47,828 nucleotides of DNA from a virus: positions 1-47,828 of IMG/VR virus record IMGVR_UViG_3300032265_000622, one strand, 5' to 3'. The translations under genes and the position numbers were made by a program. The first letter of the stretch is position 1. Every line of letters starts with the position of its first letter. This document shows positions 7,353 through 15,554 of the stretch, one piece after another. Below the pieces are notes generated by a model. The model was not told the origin of the DNA. It did not search any database and saw nothing but the letters and a program-made list of their open reading frames with translations.

Positions 7353-7979
7353 GTGAAATATCTTCAAGAACACTTAACATTCGACCAAGCAGGAATGGTC
7401 GTTGAGAGCGATGAAAGAGACGGAAAGAACCTCTATATGAAGGGGATCTTTATCCAGGGTGGCGTGCGTAACGCCAACCAAAGGGTTTATCCTGTTTCCG
7501 AAATTGCTAAGGCTGTCAAAACACTTAATGACCAGATAGCCGGCGGATACAGTGTGCTAGGAGAAGTAGACCATCCACAAGATCTAAAGATTAATCTCGA
7601 TAGAGTTAGCCACATGATCATAGAAATGTGGATGGAAGGTTCCAATGGAATCGGCAAATTAAAGATTATGCCAACTCCAATGGGTCAGTTAGTGAAAACA
7701 CTAGTTGAATCAGGTGTAAAGCTAGGTGTCAGCAGCAGAGGTAGTGGCGAAGTTTCAGAAAACGGTACAGGTCAAGTTAGCAATTTCGAGATCATTACTG
7801 TTGATGTTGTCGCACAACCTTCAGCTCCTGGCGCCTATCCCACACCGATTTATGAACACCTCATGTATACTAGAGGTGGTAACAAGGCATTTAATTTAGC
7901 ACAGCAGGTTAGGCAAGATCCCAAGGCACAGAAATTTTTAAAAGAACAACTCGTAAATATCATACGAGGGCTCCAATAA
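7353..7979 (+). CDS. 21: Prohead core protease gp21
   Basis: A 208-aa protein, close to T4 gp21 (212 aa). It is the phage prohead maturation protease of the herpesvirus-assemblin-like serine protease fold, which degrades the scaffold and trims capsid proteins. The catalytic His is probably His74 in 'GEVDHPQ', and the Ser is S127 or S128 in 'KLGVSSRGSG'. 'GGVRNANQRVYP' near the N-terminus is typical of the family. The start is GTG with AAGGA 8 nt upstream, 11 bases after the stop of the core protein gene. The last residues (about 170-208) may be an autocleaved tail. Confidence 0.93.
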   Translation: MKYLQEHLTFDQAGMVVESDERDGKNLYMKGIFIQGGVRNANQRVYPVSEIAKAVKTLNDQIAGGYSVLGEVDHPQDLKINLDRVSHMIIEMWMEGSNGIGKLKIMPTPMGQLVKTLVESGVKLGVSSRGSGEVSENGTGQVSNFEIITVDVVAQPSAPGAYPTPIYEHLMYTRGGNKAFNLAQQVRQDPKAQKFLKEQLVNIIRGLQ

Positions 7980-7995
7980 AGTAGGAGATACACAT

Positions 7996-9081
7996 ATGTT
8001 GGAAGTATTAAAACAGCTATTTGAGAACAATGTGGTTTCCGAGGACATAAAAGCGGAGATCGAAGAGTCTTGGAACAAAAGAATCCAAGAAAATCGCGAC
8101 CATGTTACTGCAGAGCTTCGTGAAGAATTTGCACGTAAGTTTGAACACGAAAAGTCAATAATGGTAGAATCACTTGACAGGATGCTTTCAGAGCGCCTCT
8201 CAACTGAGATATCAGAATTTGTTGAAGATCGTAAGCAACTTATCGAGGCCAAGGCCACTTATGCAAAGAAAATGAAGAAAGATTCGGCTATGATAAAGGA
8301 ATTTGTATTCCGTAGTCTAGGAAACGAACTTTCAGAATTACACGAAGATCACAAGAGAATGTCAAGTAATTTCGCAAAGCTAGAAGAGTTCGTAGTGACT
8401 CAGTTAGCTAGGGAAATCTCAGAATTCCATATAGATAAGAAGGACGTAGTTGAGACCAAAGTTGCTCTAGTAAGAGAAGCTAAGGCACAACTTGATGCAG
8501 TGAAATCAAACTTCATCAAGCGTTCAGCTAAGATGGTTGAAGAGACAGTTGTAAAGACTCTAAAGACAGAGATGCATCAACTGAGAGAAGACATTAGCTC
8601 TGCAAGAGAAAACGATTTTGGTCGTAGGCTCTTCGAAGCGTTTGCTTCGGAATATACACACAGCTATCTCAACGAAAAGAGTGAAGTTAAGAAGGTAATT
8701 GCAGTACTCCATCAGAGAGAGCAAGAGCTTGCTGAAGCTTATTCACATATCAATCAAACATCACAGTTGGTTGAAAGTAAAGAAAACGAGATTGCACGTA
8801 TGCGTGACTTAACACAGCGCAAAGAGATCATTAGTGAACTCTTATCACCGCTAGGAAGAGATAAAAAGGACGTCATGGCTTCACTATTAGAAAGTGTTGC
8901 TACACCAAAGCTACGTTCTGCATATGACAAATACCTACCATCAGTATTAAACGAAGGTACGTCAACAACTAAACAGGCACTTACTGAATCCAAGGCAGTT
9001 ACAGGCAATAAACAAGTTGAAACTTTAGATGCTGCTACCAGCAACATCATAGACATCCGTAGACTAGCGGGATTAAAATAA
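7996..9081 (+). CDS. 22: Prohead scaffold/core protein gp22
   Basis: A 361-aa, strongly helical, Lys/Glu-rich protein with long coiled-coil stretches and very little aromatic content, as expected for the main scaffold core. It is longer than T4 gp22 (269 aa). Sequence blocks such as 'KQLFENNVVSEDIKAEIEESW' (split in the family) and the C-terminal 'IIDIRRLAGLK' are recognisable in T4-like gp22 proteins. AGGAG precedes the ATG. Many Glu residues preceded by Leu/Ile two positions earlier could be gp21 cleavage sites. The order gp21-gp22-gp23 with short gaps is the T4 order. Confidence 0.9.
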   Translation: MLEVLKQLFENNVVSEDIKAEIEESWNKRIQENRDHVTAELREEFARKFEHEKSIMVESLDRMLSERLSTEISEFVEDRKQLIEAKATYAKKMKKDSAMIKEFVFRSLGNELSELHEDHKRMSSNFAKLEEFVVTQLAREISEFHIDKKDVVETKVALVREAKAQLDAVKSNFIKRSAKMVEETVVKTLKTEMHQLREDISSARENDFGRRLFEAFASEYTHSYLNEKSEVKKVIAVLHQREQELAEAYSHINQTSQLVESKENEIARMRDLTQRKEIISELLSPLGRDKKDVMASLLESVATPKLRSAYDKYLPSVLNEGTSTTKQALTESKAVTGNKQVETLDAATSNIIDIRRLAGLK

Positions 9082-9087
9082 GGAGTT

Positions 9088-10272
9088 ATGAAAACAATGT
9101 CAACACTATTAGAAAGCCGCTGGCACGAGACTAAAGAGGCACTACTAGAAGGCCTAAATGGTACTCGTAGATCAGTGATGGGGGTTACACTCGAGAATAC
9201 ACGCAAGTATCTCGCAGAAAGCGCCACAGCTGGAGCAACATCAGCAGGTAACGTTGCCACCCTAAACAGGGTGATTCTTCCAGTAATTCGTCGTGTTATG
9301 CCGACAGTTATTGCAAACGAACTAGTTGGCGTACAGCCAATGACTGGTCCAGTAGGACAAATCCACACATTACGTGTGCGCTATGCAGACACTAACGCAT
9401 CAGCTGGTGTTGTAGCAGGCGAAGAAGCACTAAGCCCATTCAAGATTGCTTCTGCTTACTCAGGTAATGCTACCCAGAGTAATCCAAAGGCAAGCTCAAC
9501 AGCTACTCTTGAAGGCGCTGCTGGTAACCGTCTAAGCATCCAGATCTTAAAGCAGGTCGTAGAAGCTAAGACACGTAAGCTATCAGCTCGTTGGACTTTT
9601 GAATCCGCACAGGATGCTCAAGCACAACAAGGTATCGATATCGAAGCTGAAATCATGGCAGCACTTGCACAGGAAATCACTGCTGAAATCGATCAGGAAA
9701 TCCTAACATCACTACGTAACTTAGCTGGTTCACCAACTGAAGTTTACGATCAGGCTGCTGTTTCAGGTACTGCTACATTCGTTGGTGACGAACACGCTGC
9801 TCTAGCTGTTCAGATCAATCGTGTTGCTAACCTAATCGCACAGCGTACACGTCGTGGTGCAGGTAACTATGCTGTTGTTACTCCATTCGCTCTAACTATT
9901 CTACAGAGCGCAACAACTTCAGCATTTGCTCGTACAACTGAAGGTACTTTTGAAGCACCAACTAATACTAAGTTCGTTGGTACTCTAAACAGTGCGATGC
10001 GTGTTTATGTTGACTCATACGCACAGGATAGCACTTCAATCCTAATCGGTTATAAGGGTTCAAGCGAATCAGACGCACCTGCGTTCTACTGCCCATACAT
10101 TCCTCTAATGTCAAGCGGTGTCGTACTTGATCCGGCTACTTTCGAGCCAGTCGTAAGCTTCATGACACGTTATGGTTATGTAGAGCTTTCAAATGCTGCA
10201 TCATCACTAGGTAACGCAGCTGACTACCTCGGTCTAGTAGGTATCACAAACGGAAACGTAAAGTTCTCCTAA
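9088..10272 (+). CDS. 23: Major capsid protein gp23
   Basis: A 394-aa HK97-fold major head protein, shorter than T4 gp23 (521 aa). The N-terminal region ending 'NTRKYLAE|SATAG' fits a gp21 cleavage after LAE (Glu44), comparable to IAE|A in T4, leaving about 350 residues in the mature subunit. Typical gp23 blocks follow: 'RVILPVIRRVMPTVIANELVGVQPM', 'LRVRY', 'ALAQEITAEIDQEIL', 'FVGTLNSAMRVYVD' and 'MTRYGYVEL'. AAGGAG lies 5 nt upstream of the ATG. Codon use is more uniform and GC-richer than in the fibre genes, as usual for very highly expressed capsid genes. A strong terminator follows, so this ends the head operon. Confidence 0.96.
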   Translation: MKTMSTLLESRWHETKEALLEGLNGTRRSVMGVTLENTRKYLAESATAGATSAGNVATLNRVILPVIRRVMPTVIANELVGVQPMTGPVGQIHTLRVRYADTNASAGVVAGEEALSPFKIASAYSGNATQSNPKASSTATLEGAAGNRLSIQILKQVVEAKTRKLSARWTFESAQDAQAQQGIDIEAEIMAALAQEITAEIDQEILTSLRNLAGSPTEVYDQAAVSGTATFVGDEHAALAVQINRVANLIAQRTRRGAGNYAVVTPFALTILQSATTSAFARTTEGTFEAPTNTKFVGTLNSAMRVYVDSYAQDSTSILIGYKGSSESDAPAFYCPYIPLMSSGVVLDPATFEPVVSFMTRYGYVELSNAASSLGNAADYLGLVGITNGNVKFS

Positions 10273-10294
10273 TATCTTTAGGAAAACAAATATC

Positions 10295-10323
10295 AAAAGC
10301 GAGTGGAAACACTCGCTTTTTTT
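10295..10323 (+). terminator. Strong intrinsic terminator after gp23
   Basis: AAAAGCGAGTG-GAAA-CACTCGCTTTT is an 11-bp perfect stem with a GAAA tetraloop, followed by TTT (seven Ts in a row in total). It lies 23 bases after the gp23 stop codon. Confidence 0.95.
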
Positions 10324-10334
10324 ATGACTAGCAC

Positions 10335-10362
10335 TTGACGTACAGCTATTGTTTGTTAAAAT
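10335..10362 (+). promoter_or_regulatory. sigma70-like promoter for the 91-aa ORF
   Basis: TTGACG, 16 bases, TAAAAT. One mismatch in each hexamer. No late octamer lies ahead of this gene, so it may be an early or middle gene embedded in the late region. The predicted +1 is at 10368-10369, essentially at the ATG. Confidence 0.5.
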
Positions 10363-10367
10363 AAAAT

Positions 10368-10643
10368 ATGATACTAGAAATTAAAGATCCACAAGATTGG
10401 TATACCGTTGAGCTAATGTTAAAGCAGATGTCTCGCAATCTGCCAGAATTTCGCCATGATTATTTTAAACTAGTTAAAAATATTGAAACTAAAATCACTG
10501 AATTAGGAAAAATCGATATCGAATTACGTAACAGATATTCGATCAAATATAAAGAAAAAAGAACAGAAAAACTACGTGAAATAAACGATGCAATACGTAT
10601 GTTCTCCAAGATGCATTTAATAGCTTCTCTAGCTAAAAGATAA
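10368..10643 (+). CDS. Small helical protein of unknown function
   Basis: A 91-aa, highly charged, all-helical protein (Lys, Glu and Arg are frequent; there is no Cys or Gly-rich part apart from one Gly). The region 'ELRNRYSIKYKEKRTEKLRE' is likely a coiled coil. I do not recognise it. The position after gp23 is where some T4-like phages keep small recombination or regulatory genes, but there is no visible resemblance to UvsY. It lacks a Shine-Dalgarno and has its own sigma70-like promoter after a strong terminator. It therefore forms a separate transcription unit between the capsid and fibre genes. Its 3' end overlaps the next late promoter. Confidence 0.6.
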   Translation: MILEIKDPQDWYTVELMLKQMSRNLPEFRHDYFKLVKNIETKITELGKIDIELRNRYSIKYKEKRTEKLREINDAIRMFSKMHLIASLAKR

Positions 10644-10646
10644 ATA
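10639..10646 (+). promoter_or_regulatory. Late promoter for the first fibre-region genes
   Basis: GATAAATA overlaps the TAA stop of the 91-aa ORF. It is 69 bases before the ATG at 10716, with AAGGAG close to that start. Confidence 0.65.
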
Positions 10647-10715
10647 CATAGCCTCGAATGGTTTATGCGGTAATCCATCCGCGTAGAGCTTAGAACGCTA
10701 CAAAGGAGAAAAAAA

Positions 10716-11804
10716 ATGGCTCGGTCATTAAATAAGAAATATTTTGGTAATAGAAACGTAGGTGCTAACGGCACTTTAACTACAGGCGAAGTACTTACTG
10801 CCGGTGCAGAAATTGGCGGTGAAGGTGTAGACAGCGTTGATAACCCAGTTGCTGGTAGTATTAATATTGTTAATGCTTATCCAACTTTTCCAGCACTAAC
10901 AGCATCAGCACCGACTATTGCTAACGGTGTAACAGCGACATTTGCAGTTACTTGGGAAGTTGATACAGTAACAATAGCTGGTGGTACTGGTTATACAGCA
11001 GGTACTATTACAAGCATCACTGGGTTAGACGGTTATGCAAATGTACCGACAAGATTTACAATCACCGCACCGGGCGGTGTTCCAGCATTTAATGCATTTA
11101 CTAATCGCGGTGAATATACTAACATCAACGGAACAGGTATTGCTACTTGGGCCGTAGTTAGGGCACCTGGCGATGGCGCAGCACAAGCTACTATTAAGTT
11201 CCGTGTTAAGAGTATCGCAGTAGTTAACAAGGGATCTGGATACGTAAGTGTACCAAGTTTAAGTTGGGGAACTCTAAGCGGAACTAGTCCAAGTGGTAAC
11301 ACTCCAACACTAACCACTGATAGCGGTGCAGTTGGCTCAGTAACTAACCGTGAAAATGCAATCGTTGCATATGCTTACTCCGGTTCTCTAGTTGAAGTTG
11401 ATATACAACGTCAAGTTTCTTCAAAGCGTTATCGTGTAAACAAGAGCGGAGACACTAGCAGAGAAGGTGCAAGAATAGCTCGTATACGTTACGATGCTGA
11501 AGCAGATGGTACTAAGGGTTATACAGCAGCAGAAGGTATTGAATTAAATATCGTTGCTATTGATAGCGATGGCGGAACATATCTAGTTCGCAAGCTAACA
11601 AATCATAACGCTGTTGTAGTCCCAATGGCAATCAGTCGTCTAGGCTCAAGTGCAGGCGTACAGTTTCCAGCAACGACAGATGATTACGGAATAGTACGAC
11701 ATATGAGTGTTCCTTGGACATTTAATGGAACAACTGCTCCAAAGGTGCTTGACGAAAGGCCATTACTACAATCTGGTGTAAACGTAAAGCTTGAGAACGC
11801 TTAA
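10716..11804 (+). CDS. Virion structural protein with GTGY/GSGY beta-repeats
   Basis: A 362-aa beta-rich protein. The N-terminus MARSLNKKYFGNRN and the Gly/Thr/Val-rich body resemble a virion protein seen in T4-like marine phages. Two modules of the type 'V-x-G-G-T/S-G-Y-x-x-x-P' are visible: 'TIAGGTGYTAGTIT' (about 87-100) and 'VVNKGSGYVSVPSLSW' (about 168-183). The C-terminal third is less repetitive and more charged, with 'QVSSKRYRVNKSG' and 'TYLVRKLTNHNAVVVPMA'. This part is likely the conserved anchoring domain. It is the first gene of a late unit, so it may be a head decoration, neck or fibre-attachment protein; the sequence does not decide. Confidence 0.65.
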   Translation: MARSLNKKYFGNRNVGANGTLTTGEVLTAGAEIGGEGVDSVDNPVAGSINIVNAYPTFPALTASAPTIANGVTATFAVTWEVDTVTIAGGTGYTAGTITSITGLDGYANVPTRFTITAPGGVPAFNAFTNRGEYTNINGTGIATWAVVRAPGDGAAQATIKFRVKSIAVVNKGSGYVSVPSLSWGTLSGTSPSGNTPTLTTDSGAVGSVTNRENAIVAYAYSGSLVEVDIQRQVSSKRYRVNKSGDTSREGARIARIRYDAEADGTKGYTAAEGIELNIVAIDSDGGTYLVRKLTNHNAVVVPMAISRLGSSAGVQFPATTDDYGIVRHMSVPWTFNGTTAPKVLDERPLLQSGVNVKLENA

Positions 11805-11815
11805 GAAGGACTAAA

Positions 11816-13072
11816 ATGACAGCCAATGTCGTAAGAGTTAACAGCAACTACAAAATCCAATCAATCGAGGGTGGTCAAATCATCCTCGATACTGGACAAA
11901 ACCCTGACGGTAGTTATGGTACTGTAAATGTTATTGGTAATTTAAGCGTCATCGGTGAAGCTACTGTTATTACCAGTAATGTTGTTAGCATACAAGATGT
12001 TATAATCACGTTAAACGTAGGTGAAAACGGTAATGGTGTAACCGGATCTATATCAGAACCTCATCAAAGCGGTCTTGAAATCGCTAGAGGAACTGCTATT
12101 ACTGGTGTTGCTAAATGGTTATGGGATGATTCTCAAAACTGGACTAACCCACATTCTAATACTATACAAAAAGGTATGTGGGTTAGTAGCACAGCTAGTG
12201 GCGGATTGAATGGAATACAAACAAATGCTATCACTACTGGAAGCACAGGAGACAATCTATATCTGTTAAGTTCTGGTACTTCAGTAGTTTCAGTTACTGG
12301 AACTAGCAGCTACGAAAATCAAGTTTTAGACTATAATAACGGTTTAGTTTACAAAGATAAAGATATTATTCCAAATATAAAAGCCGTAACAGATAGGATA
12401 TCATATGATCTAACTAACTTCTCTAGTAATTTTATTAGGAGAAGTGATAGTAGCATATCGATATATGATAGTAACATAAGTGAGAAAATTGTTAGTTATA
12501 ATACAGGTGGAAATTCTGTGTACATTACATTAAACCATTTTCCTACTTCAAATACTTCTTTACAAATTACTACGTCATCATATGTTACTATAATTGGTTC
12601 AAATAGTATTAATTTAAATGGCACTTGGCCGGTTATTACTGCGGTAGCAAGCGCATCGTATTTTGTTATACAGATAGCAGTACCTAGCAGCTATTCTGAT
12701 TTACCTTGGTCCGGAAATATCACTATACAATCTTATAATAGTAATATACAAATAATATTAGATAGCAGCACTGTTGCTTCATTTTATGGAAATCATATAA
12801 ATTTATTTGATGTATCTATAGCTAACGATACTATATCTACTGTAACATCTGGGAACGATCTTGTCTTGCAAGGTTTAGGAAGTGGCGCAGTAAAAATAAA
12901 CGATACGCTCACACTAACTAACCAAAGCGCTCCTAGCTCAACAGCTAATACTACTAAGGTCTATTCAGCCGCCCACGGTGCAGGTAATACAGGATTATTT
13001 TTTGTAAATACTTCATATAGCGATGAGTTTATTAGCAAAAAGAAAGCTATCGCTTTCAGCATACTAATGTAA
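11816..13072 (+). CDS. Tail-fibre-like virion protein
   Basis: A 418-aa Ser/Thr/Asn-rich, beta-structured protein with GAAGGA ahead of the ATG. The N-terminus 'SNYKIQSIEGGQIILDTG' and 'GTVNVIGNLSVIGEATVITSN' is the typical fibre 'G-N-L-x-V-x-G' repeat. The C-terminal half contains a module 'NDTISTVTSGNDLVLQGLG' followed by SGAVKIND, which recurs in the fibres at 13950 and 15555. The most Asn/Ser-rich middle (about 200-330) looks poorly conserved and surface-exposed. There is no enzymatic motif. It likely forms part of a trimeric fibre shaft or adhesin. It is followed by three short-gap genes that probably form one late operon. Confidence 0.65.
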   Translation: MTANVVRVNSNYKIQSIEGGQIILDTGQNPDGSYGTVNVIGNLSVIGEATVITSNVVSIQDVIITLNVGENGNGVTGSISEPHQSGLEIARGTAITGVAKWLWDDSQNWTNPHSNTIQKGMWVSSTASGGLNGIQTNAITTGSTGDNLYLLSSGTSVVSVTGTSSYENQVLDYNNGLVYKDKDIIPNIKAVTDRISYDLTNFSSNFIRRSDSSISIYDSNISEKIVSYNTGGNSVYITLNHFPTSNTSLQITTSSYVTIIGSNSINLNGTWPVITAVASASYFVIQIAVPSSYSDLPWSGNITIQSYNSNIQIILDSSTVASFYGNHINLFDVSIANDTISTVTSGNDLVLQGLGSGAVKINDTLTLTNQSAPSSTANTTKVYSAAHGAGNTGLFFVNTSYSDEFISKKKAIAFSILM

Positions 13073-13082
13073 GGTAAAGATA

Positions 13083-13394
13083 ATGGCAATAGCAAATGTT
13101 CCAGTAGGAAATACAAACACAACGATTTATAACAGCTCTGGCGATTTTCTGATCGCTACTATGATATTCTGCAATACTACTAATTCAACATCTGCCAATC
13201 TAACACTTTATCTTGTTCCTAGCGGAGGTAGCGTAGGAACAGGTAGCATGATAGTGAACACACTAACGATCCCTCCAACAGAAACAGTTTTCTTTGATAC
13301 AGAGAAATTAGTATTAGCTAGTGGAGATACTATAGTTGCTATAAGTTCTGTAGCAAGCACTATCACTTGCACTATAAGCACGGTGGCTATCTAA
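13083..13394 (+). CDS. Small beta-sandwich virion protein
   Basis: A 103-aa protein, almost all beta-strand prone and low in charge. The pattern 'VGNTNTTIYN... IFCNTTNSTSANLTLYLVPSGG... IPPTETVFFDTEKLVLASGDTIVAISS' fits a small beta-sandwich fold frequent among phage structural genes (attachment strands, then 'L-x-x-G-D-T-I-x-x-x-S'). A paralogue lies at 17045, and the giant protein at 21822 has matching end sequences. It has AAGGT upstream and abuts the next gene (stop TAA directly followed by ATG). Its exact position in the virion is unknown; a fibre or baseplate attachment role is inferred from context. Confidence 0.6.
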   Translation: MAIANVPVGNTNTTIYNSSGDFLIATMIFCNTTNSTSANLTLYLVPSGGSVGTGSMIVNTLTIPPTETVFFDTEKLVLASGDTIVAISSVASTITCTISTVAI

Positions 13395-13919
13395 ATGAGA
13401 TTCCTTAAAGCCCAAAACTTAAACAAATATAGGAGGACTGATCAAACAGTTTCTTATGATCGTTTTGGACAGATAAATTTAAAAACCACTCTCAGTCTGT
13501 TGTTGCCCGTAGGAACAACTGGACAAGAACCTGCTAGTCCAGTAAATGGTGAGATAAGATATAATAATAGCACCAATGAGATTGAAGCATATTCTAATAA
13601 TGCGTGGAGGGCGTTGAGATATAAAGAACCAACGCAAATAACTATACAGGCACTAGCAACTGGTGACTATGCCACGACTGTATTTGGACCACTGACTCCA
13701 ACTAGCCAATCTAATTATCCTAATAGCAATGGCATAACGGTATATGGTGTTAACTATGGTGCTAATATAATGGTATATGTAGAAAACGTATTCCAGATTT
13801 TTGGAGTCAACTATACTGTCGTACAGAATCCTGTAGGATTTGCTAACGGTTGGTATCTGTCTTTTGTAGAAGCCCCTCCAACAAAACCAATAACGGTCAT
13901 ATACGGTTTCGATAACTGA
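13395..13919 (+). CDS. Short fibre protein with 'GTT-x-RP/EP ... IRYN' motif
   Basis: A 174-aa protein starting on the base after the previous stop. Residues 35-75 carry the fibre motif 'LLPVGTTGQEPASP' then 'NGEIRYNNSTNEIEAYSNN' and 'AWRAL'. It is used in many marine phage fibres and recurs at 13950 and 15555 (see those entries). The C-terminal half ('YGVNYGANIMVYVENVFQ', 'NYTVVQNPVGFANGWYL', 'APPTKPITVIYGFDN') resembles a domain that in other phages is used for fibre contacts. No enzymatic residues are apparent. Confidence 0.65.
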   Translation: MRFLKAQNLNKYRRTDQTVSYDRFGQINLKTTLSLLLPVGTTGQEPASPVNGEIRYNNSTNEIEAYSNNAWRALRYKEPTQITIQALATGDYATTVFGPLTPTSQSNYPNSNGITVYGVNYGANIMVYVENVFQIFGVNYTVVQNPVGFANGWYLSFVEAPPTKPITVIYGFDN

Positions 13920-13924
13920 TACGC

Positions 13925-13932
13925 TATAAATA
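13925..13932 (+). promoter_or_regulatory. Late promoter, exact consensus
   Basis: TATAAATA in the context CTATAAATATAG, 17 bases before the ATG at 13950, with GAGGT as Shine-Dalgarno. Confidence 0.75.
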
Positions 13933-13949
13933 TAGTGTGAGGTAAACAT

Positions 13950-15428
13950 ATGAGCCAATTAGCTAGGATTTCGGGTCCGTTATTAACAAACAATCTCTTG
14001 CGCAACGGAGTAGATCTAGCGTTTGAAACTAGCCTACTTTATCTGGATGTTGCTGATAATAGGATAGGTATAAACACCGCTGGTCCTACTAGAGATTTGA
14101 CTATCGTAGGAACTACGAATATAGCGAACGATCTAATCGCTACTTCAAAGGCAAAAGTCGCTAACATAGTTTTTGGTCCTGATAACAATATCTCTACTAT
14201 TACCGGCAGTTTATTTTTATCTGCTACTACGATAACTAGCGCAACATTAGCGACCGATAATCTGCTGATTAGCAATAATGAAATACAATCTATAATCAAC
14301 AATTCCGATATCATAATAACAGATGCGAATGGCTTCAACATATATTCTAACACAGTCAATCACGGTGATATGGAAGTCACCGGAAACATATTGATTGATA
14401 CTAATCTGCATGTTTTTGGTAACCTAAATCTTGGATCTAATTCACAAGCAACTGATGATATAACATTTAGCGGTGAATTAGGTAATGATCTTTTTCCTAC
14501 TCGAAACAATTATTACCAATTAGGTTATCATAATGAAAAATGGAAAGACGTTTATCTAGGTACTGCGGCGATCAGTTCAAACATAATTATAGATTCTACA
14601 GGTTTGATAAACACCATAACTTCAAATTCTAGCTTGACTCTTTCGGGTATGTCAGGTAATGTTATCGTTGAAAGTTTACAATTTAATAACAATATAATAG
14701 CATCAACTGCTACTAATAGCACAATCACAATCACACCAGGATCTGGTGCTAGTGCAGTTATTAGTAGTACTAGTGCTATGCAGATTCCGGTAGGTTCTGA
14801 AACTGATAGACCTTCTATGTCTAGTGCAGATATAAGATATTCAACTACTGATGGTAGATATAGGGGCTATGGCACAAGCAATATAACATTTGGTGGAGTG
14901 TTTTCAGACGACAGGTTAACATATGTTACACCTGAATCAACATTAAATGCTAACGACAAAGTCATAAATTTTACAATAAATGGAATATCCGCTGCAACAA
15001 TCGATACTAATAGAGCAACTGTAAATTCTGCGCAGATAAGCAAGATCAGCATAACATCAGATACTATATCTACTACAACAACTAATTCTAATCTGTATCT
15101 AAGTCCAGCAGGTGCCGGTAGTGTTGTTATCAATAATATTTCAATAAAAGGTAGCACTATTAATTCAAATAATGGGTTAACTTTATCATCTACAAATAAC
15201 GGATACATAAATTTTAACACGACTGTTGGTATGCGTATACCAGCTGGTGGAAATTCTGTAAGACCCCTAAGCCCTGTGCAGGGACTAACTAGATATAATA
15301 CTGATTTGGGTTATCTAGAAATATATACAGGATCAGATTGGGAACCTGCATATGGTGCGTCTCCTTTTATTACAGCTTCTCAGATGCAGGATTTGACATT
15401 GATACATAGTCTGTTATTGGGCTCTTAA
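13950..15428 (+). CDS. Repeat-rich tail fibre protein, paralogue A
   Basis: A 492-aa fibre protein. Its N-terminal module is 'ARISGPLLTNNLLRNGVDLA' followed by FETSLLYLDV and 'RIGINTAGPTRDL', which is nearly identical to the start of the gene at 15555. The body repeats 'TI-x-S/T...L-x-L-x-P-x-G-x-G-x-V-V-I' units (for example 'DTISTTTTNSNLYLSPAG'). Two copies of the 'P-V/A-G-x-x-x-x-R-P' motif occur, about residues 275-310 and near the C-terminus ('MRIPAGGNSVRPLSPVQG' then TRYNTDLGYLEIYTGSDW). The middle contains 'FPTRNNYYQLGYHNEKWKDVY', which resembles the fibre domain preceding a chaperone-type module. Likely a shaft plus tip of a tail fibre; its receptor is unknown. Confidence 0.7.
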   Translation: MSQLARISGPLLTNNLLRNGVDLAFETSLLYLDVADNRIGINTAGPTRDLTIVGTTNIANDLIATSKAKVANIVFGPDNNISTITGSLFLSATTITSATLATDNLLISNNEIQSIINNSDIIITDANGFNIYSNTVNHGDMEVTGNILIDTNLHVFGNLNLGSNSQATDDITFSGELGNDLFPTRNNYYQLGYHNEKWKDVYLGTAAISSNIIIDSTGLINTITSNSSLTLSGMSGNVIVESLQFNNNIIASTATNSTITITPGSGASAVISSTSAMQIPVGSETDRPSMSSADIRYSTTDGRYRGYGTSNITFGGVFSDDRLTYVTPESTLNANDKVINFTINGISAATIDTNRATVNSAQISKISITSDTISTTTTNSNLYLSPAGAGSVVINNISIKGSTINSNNGLTLSSTNNGYINFNTTVGMRIPAGGNSVRPLSPVQGLTRYNTDLGYLEIYTGSDWEPAYGASPFITASQMQDLTLIHSLLLGS

Positions 15429-15449
15429 AGAACATAATTTCCAAGGTAT

Positions 15450-15457
15450 GATAAATA
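15450..15457 (+). promoter_or_regulatory. Late promoter for fibre paralogue B
   Basis: GATAAATA, 97 bases before the ATG at 15555. The leader 15458-15554 contains short stop-interrupted frames only. Confidence 0.6.
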
Positions 15458-15554
15458 ATAATATCGAGCATTAGACCATAATGTCCGTGTCCAAACTGTG
15501 GTAAACCCGCAATGTAAGGTGGTTAACCGTGTAACTCGGTGGTTGGGAGAGCAA

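Noticed and set aside
10368-10643. UvsY recombination mediator
   Set aside because: Similar small helical type and genome neighbourhood, but no recognisable UvsY sequence blocks and shorter length.
15482-15517. Mini-frame reading CPCPNCGKPAM like a zinc ribbon
   Set aside because: It is flanked by stop codons on both sides, only 11 codons long and has no start codon; probably chance.
15498-15554. GTG start giving 19 more residues for fibre paralogue B
   Set aside because: Similarity to the neighbouring paralogue and the Shine-Dalgarno both point to ATG 15555; the extension has a different, Arg/Trp/Cys-containing composition.
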